A stretch of 5,719 bases of DNA from Candidatus Aminicenantota bacterium (GTDB taxonomy: Bacteria > Acidobacteriota > Aminicenantia > UBA2199): the NCBI GenBank assembly GCA_030671465.1, contig DAOVIP010000145.1:1-5719 (forward strand). Direction: 5' to 3'. The notes under the pieces were generated by a model. That model was not told the DNA's origin. It saw only the letters and a list, made by a program, of their open reading frames with translations, and ran no database searches. Of the stretch, positions 1-5,660 are shown one piece after another; positions within the stretch are counted from its first letter, which is position 1; each line of letters begins with the position of its first letter. The position numbers were made by a program, and so were the translations under genes.

Positions 1-1
1 A

Positions 2-376
2 CAAAACCTGCTGCTAATGGCCCATAACCTGGGACTGGGAACCTGCTGGGTAAACGGAATCAACACCCCCATGGAAAAATTTCTGAAGATTCCCTTCGGA
101 TATGAATTTATAGCCATGATTCGCCTGGGATATCCTTCCAGGTCAGAACTGGTCCCCCAGCCCCGGAAATATCGTATCGATGATATTATTTCATACAACC
201 ATTTTTCCCTTCCCAGAAAAGACCTGTCCGCCAGGTCCGAGGTCATGTTTGAGAAATTGATCAATCATTACCGGAAATACCGACTTTTCCAACTCCTGAA
301 GAGATTCATTCCCAGGTCCCTGAAAAACAAATTCAGGTTAAATAAAGATATCCAATCCTTTAAAAAAAAACAGTAG
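2..376 (+). CDS. Nitroreductase-family protein, C-terminal part (5' end outside window)
   Basis: The reading frame is already open at the window edge, so the true start lies upstream; 124 residues are visible. The first residues read QNLLLMAHNLGLGTCWV, which matches the conserved FMN-proximal helix and GLGTCW segment of the nitroreductase superfamily. About 35 residues later comes the usual IRLGYPS strand and a PRKYRIDDII segment near the end of the fold. These FMN enzymes reduce substrates with NAD(P)H in the cytoplasm; the substrate cannot be told from this fragment. After the expected end of the domain there is an extra tail of about 55 residues that is very rich in Lys/Arg, with an aromatic-basic stretch (YRKYRLFQLLKRFIPRSLK). 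Such a tail is not part of the minimal fold and could bind membrane or nucleic acid. The internal ATG at 17 lies inside the conserved helix and is not a credible start. The gene converges on the propeller gene with a 27 bp gap. Family assignment is fairly sure, function is not. Confidence 0.8.
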   Translation, partial: QNLLLMAHNLGLGTCWVNGINTPMEKFLKIPFGYEFIAMIRLGYPSRSELVPQPRKYRIDDIISYNHFSLPRKDLSARSEVMFEKLINHYRKYRLFQLLKRFIPRSLKNKFRLNKDIQSFKKKQ

Positions 377-403
377 AACCGGAAAGCCCGGATCACCCCC
401 TAT

Positions 404-1450
404 TCAAAGCAGTTTGCGACTATGAAGTTCCCATTCTTCGGTATCCGGGTTTTCAACCAGCTGGTACAAGGTTCCGTCTTTTATGGTATAAGGTACCAGT
501 TCCCTGGGATTGATTTCTCCTAAAGAAACCATCATTTTTTTTATCAAATGACCTTCCTGGTCCAGAATAACCAATTCTTTTTGATGATGTAGCTCCCGGA
601 AAGTGACCGCATAGATTTTATTGCCTTCAACCCGGAAATCCCGTATTTTCGGAAAGGTATCCGGGAATTTAACATTATTTCGATCTCTCTCAAATTGAGG
701 TTTAAACCGGGGATCAGACAGAAAGTACTGGATATATTTATTTTTCCGTTCCTCGGTGATTTTTTCCTGGGAGTAATTTTTCAAGATATTGCTTAGACTG
801 ACCTCCAGCAATTTCTTTCCCACCTGATCAAATATATGAATCGCCCCTTCATAATCAAGGAAAAATACCCTGTCATTACTGGTAGAGATTGCCGGAAGTA
901 TACCAATGTTGATGGGATTAATGGACTTGCCTCCTTGAAAAGCAATGATTCTTATCATTTCATCACCCTTTTTAAATTCCGGGTCATAAAAATTCAGGGT
1001 AAAGTATTGTTTGTTGGCATCCCCGGCCGCACCCAGTCCCACATACCGGGTATCGAAGGGGCGTATGATTCCGAAACCGAACAGCGATTGAATATTTTTC
1101 TGTTCAACAAACTCTCCATTTAAAGTGTAAAAGGAAACCCTGCCCAAGCTGGTCACCATTATTTTATCTCCTTTGAGGGCCAGGACCACACTGCCCTGAT
1201 TGATGGTGGCAAAAACCTTGAATTCTCCGGGGCCCTCACCAGCCTTACCGAACTTATTCAATAGAGAAAAGTCCTTCATCGAATGAATGTAAACCACCGG
1301 ACCATCGGTGATAAATAATTTATCAGCATTGACGGTTATAGAGAAAGGCCGGTTGAGTTCTGGAAAAGAGACCGCCTGCCGGGCATAACTTCCACCGACC
1401 AGTAAAAAAAACAAAAACAAAAAAAGCAAAATAAAAACAAATTTTTTCAT
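404..1450 (-). CDS. Secreted 6-bladed beta-propeller-like protein
   Basis: This gene encodes 348 residues. The N-terminus (MKKF then about 16 hydrophobic residues, then GGSYA/RQ) is a clear signal peptide with likely cleavage after Ala23, so the protein is probably exported. The mature part shows repeated beta-rich units of the kind DKLFITDG...VYIHSMKDFSLLNKFG, DKIMVTSLGRVSFYTLNGEFV, DRVFFLDYEGAIHIFDQVGKKLLEV and NKIYAVTFRE...LVILDQEGHLIKK. It has a GKAGEGPGEF motif at about residues 68-77. This pattern is typical of NHL/6-bladed propeller proteins of the DUF5128-like kind; the ligand is unknown. The ATG at 1450 is preferred because GGAGG ends five bases upstream. The in-frame ATG at 1462 would place the SD inside its own codons and add four residues before the signal peptide. 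The gene is divergent from the two-component operon, so co-regulation is possible. Propeller assignment is good; biological role is unknown. Confidence 0.8.
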   Translation of the reverse strand: MKKFVFILLFLFLFFLLVGGSYARQAVSFPELNRPFSITVNADKLFITDGPVVYIHSMKDFSLLNKFGKAGEGPGEFKVFATINQGSVVLALKGDKIMVTSLGRVSFYTLNGEFVEQKNIQSLFGFGIIRPFDTRYVGLGAAGDANKQYFTLNFYDPEFKKGDEMIRIIAFQGGKSINPINIGILPAISTSNDRVFFLDYEGAIHIFDQVGKKLLEVSLSNILKNYSQEKITEERKNKYIQYFLSDPRFKPQFERDRNNVKFPDTFPKIRDFRVEGNKIYAVTFRELHHQKELVILDQEGHLIKKMMVSLGEINPRELVPYTIKDGTLYQLVENPDTEEWELHSRKLL

Positions 1451-1455
1451 CGTTT

Positions 1456-1460
1456 CCTCC
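1456..1460 (-). promoter_or_regulatory. Ribosome binding site GGAGG of the propeller gene
   Basis: On the minus strand GGAGG is followed by AAACG and then ATG at 1450, an ideal five-base spacing. It decides the start: the alternative ATG at 1462 overlaps this SD and has no SD of its own. Confidence 0.75.
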
Positions 1461-1518
1461 ATATCTTCATATTACTTTTGCCAGGTTTTGATCCCGTCAT
1501 CACCACTGTCCTGCTATC

Positions 1519-1546
1519 AATATAACCTAAAATTGTCCCCAGTCAA
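1519..1546 (-). promoter_or_regulatory. Candidate sigma70-type promoter of the propeller gene
   Basis: Read on the minus strand, TTGACT (1546-1541) is followed by a 16-base spacer and TATATT (1524-1519). Each hexamer matches the housekeeping consensus at five of six positions. Transcription would begin near 1512, giving a leader of about 60 bases before the SD and start at 1450. The element is seen in the sequence; activity is inferred. Confidence 0.45.
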
Positions 1547-1566
1547 TCCGAAAATGACCACCAGCA

Positions 1567-1634
1567 AACGGTTGGTGATCAAGGGTGAAAAAAATTTGAT
1601 CAACGGCATTGGTATGAAGATTCGAACGGTTGGT
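1567..1634 (+). repeat. Direct repeat AACGGTTGGT x2 flanking paired TGATCA palindromes (candidate LytTR operator)
   Basis: The 10-mer AACGGTTGGT occurs at 1567-1576 and again at 1625-1634, start to start 58 bp. A degenerate relative (AACGGCATTGGT) lies between them at 1602-1613. The core ACGGTTGGT matches the published LytTR box [TA][AC][CA]GTTN[AG][TG] at eight of nine positions. Overlapping these are two TGATCA palindromes at 1576-1581 and 1597-1602, 21 bp apart, which can also pair as a TGATCAA/TTGATCA stem. The downstream operon encodes a LytTR regulator, so an autoregulatory site is plausible. However, the 58 bp separation is far larger than the usual spacing of about one helical turn between LytTR half-sites. 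Confidence 0.35.
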
Positions 1635-1640
1635 CACAAT

Positions 1641-1662
1641 CATATTGAAAAAAATCAATATG
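1641..1662. repeat. Perfect 8-bp inverted repeat with A6 loop
   Basis: CATATTGA (1641-1648), six A residues, then TCAATATG (1655-1662) form a perfect inverted repeat. It ends exactly on an ATG that is one possible start of the first kinase gene. It could be a dimeric regulator site or an RNA hairpin covering that ATG. It is AT-rich and so would be a weak RNA stem. Confidence 0.45.
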
Positions 1663-1686
1663 AAGTATATCCTTAATACAAGCCCG

Positions 1687-2700
1687 ATGCTAAAGCCAAT
1701 CATTTTAAAAAAATATCTATTCAACCGCTGGTTTCACCATTTCATCTTTTGGTCAGTGGTGATCACCGGTGTCATTATATTGAACAAATCAGAAAATTTC
1801 CTGATCATCTCCAGCCTGAATCTGTTGATTCTTTGTGCATTGCTACCCGTTCCGGTCTATTTGCATTTTTATTTACTGGGCAAATTTTTTGACCGGAAGA
1901 AATACCCGATTTACTTCATTCTGACGATTTTGTTGATACTTGTCTCTGCCACGGTCCTGCGTTCGCTTTTCTCCGAGGAAATGAGAGAATACAATGGACT
2001 GTTCACCTTTACCATCAATATGACCATTTTCCTGGTAATTGCCACCGGACTGAAATTTTTAAAAACCAATTTTTCCAATCGAATTCAAGTCCAGCAGACC
2101 CGGACCATGGAATTTCAATCCGAAATGGAATTGATAAAATCCAGGCTAAATCCGGCATTCATGAAGAAAATCCTGAACCATCTTTATCATCTCAGCCTGC
2201 AAAAGTCCTCCCGGGTTTCGCCTCTTATTCTGCAATTTGCAGGAATGTTACGCCATACCATTGAGAGTCCCGGGAAAAAAGAGATCCGTCTCTCGGATGA
2301 ACTCGATTATATAAGCAAACTGCTGAATCTTGAAGAACAGATCAGCGGACACCGGTTTAAAGTTGAGGTCAGAGAATATCCGAAGATAAAAATCACTCCC
2401 CTACTGCTGGTCAACCTGGTGGAAAAAATCCTCACCCGAATAAATGAAATCACCGTAAATCCGCAGAGCGGAGAAATTCGACTGGATTCGGACAATACCC
2501 ATATTGATTTTTCAATACGAATCAACAAAAGCAACGATTTGAAAAATTTCTCCCCTGACACATCCGCTATCCAATTCAGGATGCGGCAATCCTACCCTGA
2601 CCGATCTGCCCTGACCGTTCGAGATAATAAGAATACCTGGACTGCAACCATTAACCTGCCCCGGAAGAAGTCGGCCCAAGCAATCGGATCTAAAAGATGA
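1687..2700 (+). CDS. Degenerate LytS-type membrane histidine kinase homologue (probable pseudokinase)
   Basis: With the start at 1687 the protein has 337 residues: four predicted membrane helices (about 17-33, 38-60, 73-95, 105-125), a linker helix (126-152), a His_kinase (PF06580-like) region and a remnant ATPase domain. It aligns without gaps to the next gene product through the linker and dimerisation region. At the catalytic spots it differs: SRLNPAFMKKILN replaces SQVNPHFLFNTLN, so the phospho-accepting His is Ala157. The N-box VENCFKHG is VEKILTRI, with Lys247 for Asn, and the GMGL G-box is deleted. Autophosphorylation and ATP binding are therefore unlikely. The frame is open with no stop or frameshift, and the membrane part is well kept, so it is probably a functional regulatory pseudokinase rather than a decaying gene. 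No clear SD is visible for any start. ATG 1687 fits the paralogue's length best; ATG 1660 and TTG 1630 are possible. The stop overlaps the next start (ATGA). Confidence 0.8.
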   Translation: MLKPIILKKYLFNRWFHHFIFWSVVITGVIILNKSENFLIISSLNLLILCALLPVPVYLHFYLLGKFFDRKKYPIYFILTILLILVSATVLRSLFSEEMREYNGLFTFTINMTIFLVIATGLKFLKTNFSNRIQVQQTRTMEFQSEMELIKSRLNPAFMKKILNHLYHLSLQKSSRVSPLILQFAGMLRHTIESPGKKEIRLSDELDYISKLLNLEEQISGHRFKVEVREYPKIKITPLLLVNLVEKILTRINEITVNPQSGEIRLDSDNTHIDFSIRINKSNDLKNFSPDTSAIQFRMRQSYPDRSALTVRDNKNTWTATINLPRKKSAQAIGSKR

Positions 2701-3683
2701 AAGGGATTATCAAAAATCTATTGACGAGCCGGCTAGCCATTCATTTCTACTGGTGGATTTTTATCTACCTTTTCTTCTTCCACCTGGTAGGGGCCAGAGA
2801 ATCCGAAAGTTTTCGCTGGGGTATCTTTTTTTATTTCTTTTTCCTTCCCCTTCCGGTAGACATCCATTTTTTCCTGCTCCATCACTTTTTCAAACGAAAA
2901 AAGTACCTGATTTACGGCCTTCTGCTAACTTCGGTTATAATCCTGATGGGATTTCTGACCAACCTTTTCAATATCCGTTATTTGAGGGCCCATGATACCC
3001 TACTGAAAAGTCTGCTTGAAGTCAGCCTGATCATTATCATTGTCACCGCCATCAAAATCGTGAAGGATGGGTTCAAACAGAAGCTTCAACTTCAAGAGAT
3101 CCAAGCCCGGCAACTTCAAACCGAATTGCAGCTTCTGGGGTCCCAGGTCAATCCACATTTTCTTTTCAACACCCTGAACAATCTATATTCACTCAGTCTG
3201 GATAATTCCGATAAACTACCCAGGGTCATAAAGAAATTATCGGATCTGATGGCTTATATGTTTGAAAGTTCCCAGGATCAGCAGGTCCCCGTCATGGCGG
3301 AAAAGGAATTTGTGGAAAATTACCTGGACCTGGAAAAATTGAGGTTGCCGACCGGCAGTGACATCCGCTTCATTGTTGAAGGAAACCTGGACAACCGGAT
3401 TATTGCCCCCATGTTATTTATTCCCCTGGTGGAAAATTGTTTCAAGCACGGGGCCAAAGCCACAACCGGAAAATTTTTTGTTCACCTCCACCTGGAAGTC
3501 AGTAATCACAAACTGATATTCACCACTTCCAACAACATCGGGCCCAGGGCACAACCATCCAATTCAGGTATGGGATTGAAAAATCTCAGGAGAAGACTTG
3601 AATTACTTTATCCCGGGATTCATAATTTAAGTGTGAACCAAAAAAAGGAATCGTTTCAAGCACAATTGGAGATCCGCTGGTGA
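2697..3683 (+). CDS. LytS-type membrane sensor histidine kinase (intact)
   Basis: The 328-residue protein has four predicted membrane helices (about 15-31, 41-61, 70-91, 104-123) with almost no extracytoplasmic loops. A Gln/Leu-rich coiled-coil linker (124-150) follows, then the His_kinase domain with the canonical NPHFLFNTLNNL motif and phospho-acceptor His154. The HATPase domain has N-box VENCFKHGA (Asn247, His251, Gly252) and G-box GMGLKNLRRRLELLYPG from Gly291. It should autophosphorylate and pass phosphate to the LytTR regulator encoded next. The start ATG overlaps the previous stop (ATGA) and the stop overlaps the regulator's start (GTGA), which indicates translational coupling within one operon. 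A PLPVDIHFFLLHHFFKRKKY stretch at the end of helix 2 is nearly shared with the upstream pseudokinase, so the two are paralogues. The signal sensed is unknown; the lack of a periplasmic domain suggests a membrane or membrane-borne cue. Confidence 0.93.
   Translation: MKGIIKNLLTSRLAIHFYWWIFIYLFFFHLVGARESESFRWGIFFYFFFLPLPVDIHFFLLHHFFKRKKYLIYGLLLTSVIILMGFLTNLFNIRYLRAHDTLLKSLLEVSLIIIIVTAIKIVKDGFKQKLQLQEIQARQLQTELQLLGSQVNPHFLFNTLNNLYSLSLDNSDKLPRVIKKLSDLMAYMFESSQDQQVPVMAEKEFVENYLDLEKLRLPTGSDIRFIVEGNLDNRIIAPMLFIPLVENCFKHGAKATTGKFFVHLHLEVSNHKLIFTTSNNIGPRAQPSNSGMGLKNLRRRLELLYPGIHNLSVNQKKESFQAQLEIRW
3668..3671 (+). promoter_or_regulatory. Ribosome binding site GGAG before the GTG start of the response regulator
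   Basis: GGAG lies inside the end of the kinase gene, eight bases before GTG at 3680. It supports the GTG start, which no nearby ATG in the same frame can replace, since the REC domain begins immediately (KIKCLVVDDEP). Confidence 0.6.
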
Positions 3684-4405
3684 AAATAAAATGTCTGGTG
3701 GTTGATGATGAGCCGCTGGCTCAGCGGGTACTGGAAAAGTACATTTCTTCACTCCGGTCCCTGGAATTGGTGAAAAAATGCCATAATGCCCTGGAAGCCT
3801 CATCATACCTGCATCAGTATCCGGTTGATGTCATGTTTCTGGACATAAAAATGCCAGAACTAAGCGGAATGGAATTTTTAAAAACCCTGACACATTCACC
3901 CCAGGTGATAATCACCACCGCGTATTCGGAATTTGCCCTGGAAGGATATGAATATTCGGTGGTTGATTATTTGCTCAAGCCCTTCTCTTTCGAGAGATTC
4001 CTCAAAGCGGTCAATAAACTTGAAAAAAAACATTTTAAACACGAAAAAATAAAAACCATATCTGGTCCCATAACCGAGGATTTTATATTTTTCAAATCTG
4101 ATCAAACCCATCACAAGATTAAATACCGGGATATCCTTTACATCCAGGCCTATGGCAATTATGCCAGGGTTTTTATCCGGGACCGGGTCATTCTGGTTTC
4201 GGAAACCATGACCCATCTGGAACAAACCCTGCCAGCAGAACTGTTTATCAGGACTCATAAATCATTTATTGTAGCCATCCCCCAGATCGACAAAATCATT
4301 GAAAACAAGATCAGGATCAATGATATCACCATTCCCATCGGCAGGGCTTATAAGCTGAAGGTCAATGATATCTTGAAAAAATACAAACTCTCCAGCCGGA
4401 AATAG
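3680..4405 (+). CDS. LytTR-family response regulator
   Basis: The 241-residue protein has an N-terminal receiver domain (about 2-120) followed by a LytTR DNA-binding domain (about 135-236). The receiver has all key residues: acidic pair Asp9/Asp10, phospho-acceptor Asp55 in MFLDIKMPELSG, Thr80 in IITTAY and Lys100 in LLKPF. The C-terminal part has the LytTR signature: KYRDILYIQAYGNYARVFI, then THLEQTLPAELFIRTHKSFIVAI, then the IPIGRAYK end. Such regulators bind pairs of short direct repeats near promoters, usually as activators. Length and order of domains are normal for the LytR/AlgR type. It starts at GTG, overlapping the kinase stop by four bases, so it is almost certainly the kinase's cognate partner. 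Targets are unknown; the repeats upstream of this operon are one candidate. It ends 42 bp before the convergent oxidoreductase gene. Confidence 0.95.
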   Translation: MKIKCLVVDDEPLAQRVLEKYISSLRSLELVKKCHNALEASSYLHQYPVDVMFLDIKMPELSGMEFLKTLTHSPQVIITTAYSEFALEGYEYSVVDYLLKPFSFERFLKAVNKLEKKHFKHEKIKTISGPITEDFIFFKSDQTHHKIKYRDILYIQAYGNYARVFIRDRVILVSETMTHLEQTLPAELFIRTHKSFIVAIPQIDKIIENKIRINDITIPIGRAYKLKVNDILKKYKLSSRK

Positions 4406-4447
4406 TCAGGGATATATCTTTTTAAAGGCGAACCGGTTTACCAGGAC

Positions 4448-5527
4448 CTACCCATCAAGCTGCCAGCACCTTAATCCCCGGGGATTGAAGCAGCGGTTGC
4501 AGGAAACACATGAAGCCCGCTGCTGTGCCGCTTTCTCAAAGTGGAGAACCAGCTGAGGTTCGCGGATAAAGGGGCGGCACAGGCTGATAAAATCGGCTTC
4601 ACCCGAACTGATGGTTTGCTCCATAACGGAAAGGGTCCTGAATCCCCCCACCACTGCAGTGGGAATTTTAACTTTCCGGCATATCATCCTGGAATGCTGA
4701 CGGAAATATCCTTCCTGATCAATGGATTTTATGTCCCTCCTGACTACCCCCAGTCTGGATTCAGCCATTCCGCCTGAGACTTCGATAAGATCAAGGCCGG
4801 CATTTTTCATCAACTGGGCGGAAGCCACAGCCTGTTCCGGTTTCAGGCCTCCCGGAACAAAATCCTCCCCATTGATTTTGGCAGAAACAATAAATTCATC
4901 TCCAACCCGTTTCTTTATACCGTTTATGATATCCACAACCAGCCGTGTCCGTTTTTTCTGATCCCCCCCGTAGGCATCATTTCTCCGGTTGGTATAGGGA
5001 GAGATAACCTGGCTCAGCAAATAGCCATGTGCCACATGCAGCTGGACACCATCGAATCCGGCTTGCTTGGCCCGATCCGCAGCCTGGATAAAAGCCTCAC
5101 CCACTTCTTCGATCTGGGCAACAGTCATCTCCCGGGGCCGGGTCTTATAGGCATGGTCCGGAACCGCCGAAGGAGCCCAGATGGGTCCCTGGTGATGTTT
5201 GGGACGGACCTGTCTCCCGCCATGTACAATCTGAAGTAAAAACAATGAGGGCGAATCCTGAAATACCCGGGTAACTTTTTTCCATGCGGGAATCAATTCA
5301 TCAGAATAAATTGCAGATTGCCCGGGATTGGATTTGCCATTGGGCATCACATAGGCATATCCGGAAATCACAATTCCGATTCCTCCGGATGCCAGCTGAC
5401 TGTAAAGTTCCATGAATCTATCTTCCGGTACGCCCTTTTCATCCGCCATGTATTCACAGGTAGCAGATCGGATGAAACGATTGATCAGTTCATGAGATTT
5501 CAATGTCATGGGCTCAAGTACCCTCAT
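4448..5527 (-). CDS. Old Yellow Enzyme family NADH:flavin oxidoreductase, short form with C-terminal cysteine cluster
   Basis: The 359-residue protein is a complete FMN-binding TIM barrel. Visible family marks are INRFIRSATCEY near the N-terminus (Cys24), LQIVHGGRQ (His102), the active-site segment LHVAHGYLLSQVISPYTNRRNDAYGG (His164, His167, Tyr169), SAKINGEDF, and CRPFIREP near the phosphate site. These match the substrate-binding His pair and proton-donating Tyr of ene-reductases, so it probably reduces an activated C=C bond with NAD(P)H in the cytoplasm. After the barrel comes CVSCNRCFNPRGLRC (Cys340, 343, 346, 354). This resembles the 4Fe-4S ligand motif of 2,4-dienoyl-CoA reductase-type members, but the FAD/NAD domain that follows there is absent; the protein stops five residues later. 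The start is firm: GGAGG lies five bases before ATG. The gene converges on the two-component operon, with no sign of a functional link. Confidence 0.93.
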   Translation of the reverse strand: MRVLEPMTLKSHELINRFIRSATCEYMADEKGVPEDRFMELYSQLASGGIGIVISGYAYVMPNGKSNPGQSAIYSDELIPAWKKVTRVFQDSPSLFLLQIVHGGRQVRPKHHQGPIWAPSAVPDHAYKTRPREMTVAQIEEVGEAFIQAADRAKQAGFDGVQLHVAHGYLLSQVISPYTNRRNDAYGGDQKKRTRLVVDIINGIKKRVGDEFIVSAKINGEDFVPGGLKPEQAVASAQLMKNAGLDLIEVSGGMAESRLGVVRRDIKSIDQEGYFRQHSRMICRKVKIPTAVVGGFRTLSVMEQTISSGEADFISLCRPFIREPQLVLHFEKAAQQRASCVSCNRCFNPRGLRCWQLDG

Positions 5528-5660
5528 GAATTCCTCCGATTTCCTCTCTCTTAATAACAGAAAAGCAAAAAAAAGTGAAGAATATGATAAAATAAAGATT
5601 AAACTTGAAAAGCTTTTTCATAGAAGCCCTAGTTTAAAAGAGTATATAAGAATGACATGA
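5526..5660 (+). CDS. Possible 44-residue small ORF (uncertain)
   Basis: An ATG at 5526 opens a frame that runs without a stop across the whole AT-rich gap and ends at TGA 5658-5660, overlapping the next gene's start as ATGA. The product would be small, charged and soluble (for example SEEYDKIKIKLEKLFHR near the middle, ending KEYIRMT). In favour are the 4-base overlap with the next gene and a Lys/Glu-rich helical composition unlike random AT-rich sequence. Against it: no SD precedes the ATG, its first codons are the complement of the oxidoreductase SD and start, and no homologue is recognised. It may be a leader ORF or chance. Confidence 0.2.
   Translation: MNSSDFLSLNNRKAKKSEEYDKIKIKLEKLFHRSPSLKEYIRMT
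5533..5537 (-). promoter_or_regulatory. Ribosome binding site GGAGG of the oxidoreductase gene
   Basis: On the minus strand GGAGG is followed by AATTC and ATG at 5527, an ideal five-base spacing that fixes the start of the oxidoreductase. Confidence 0.75.

Noticed and set aside
377..403. Possible terminator between the convergent nitroreductase and propeller genes (CCGG-AAAGC-CCGG with a T-run on the minus strand).
   Set aside because: The stem is only four base pairs, and several bases separate it from the T-run, which lies within the end of the nitroreductase gene. Too weak to annotate.
1451..1462. In-frame upstream ATG at 1462 as the start of the propeller gene (four extra residues, MEET).
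   Set aside because: GGAGG at 1456-1460 lies inside these codons and is ideally spaced for the ATG at 1450. The signal peptide also begins naturally with MKKF.
1488..1676. 62-codon plus-strand ORF across the divergent intergenic region.
   Set aside because: It has no SD, no recognisable protein character, and overlaps the candidate promoter and repeats. It also runs into the kinase gene in another frame.
1687..2700. Reading the first kinase homologue as a decayed pseudogene.
   Set aside because: The frame is uninterrupted over its full length, the membrane and linker parts align closely to the paralogue, and the stop/start overlap with the next gene is kept. A functional pseudokinase fits better.
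4406..4447. Possible terminator between the response regulator and the oxidoreductase (AACCGGTT palindrome).
   Set aside because: There is no stem with a proper loop and no T-run on either strand; it is just a short self-complementary 8-mer.
4541..5554. Several plus-strand ORFs of 70-79 codons opposite the oxidoreductase gene.
   Set aside because: They are antisense shadows of a well-supported gene and show no coherent domains or SD sites.
5605..5648. Promoter for the last gene (TTGAAA with later AT-rich hexamers).
   Set aside because: No acceptable -10 hexamer lies 16-18 bases after TTGAAA; the TATATA at 5643 is 32 bases away. Nothing better than chance in AT-rich sequence.
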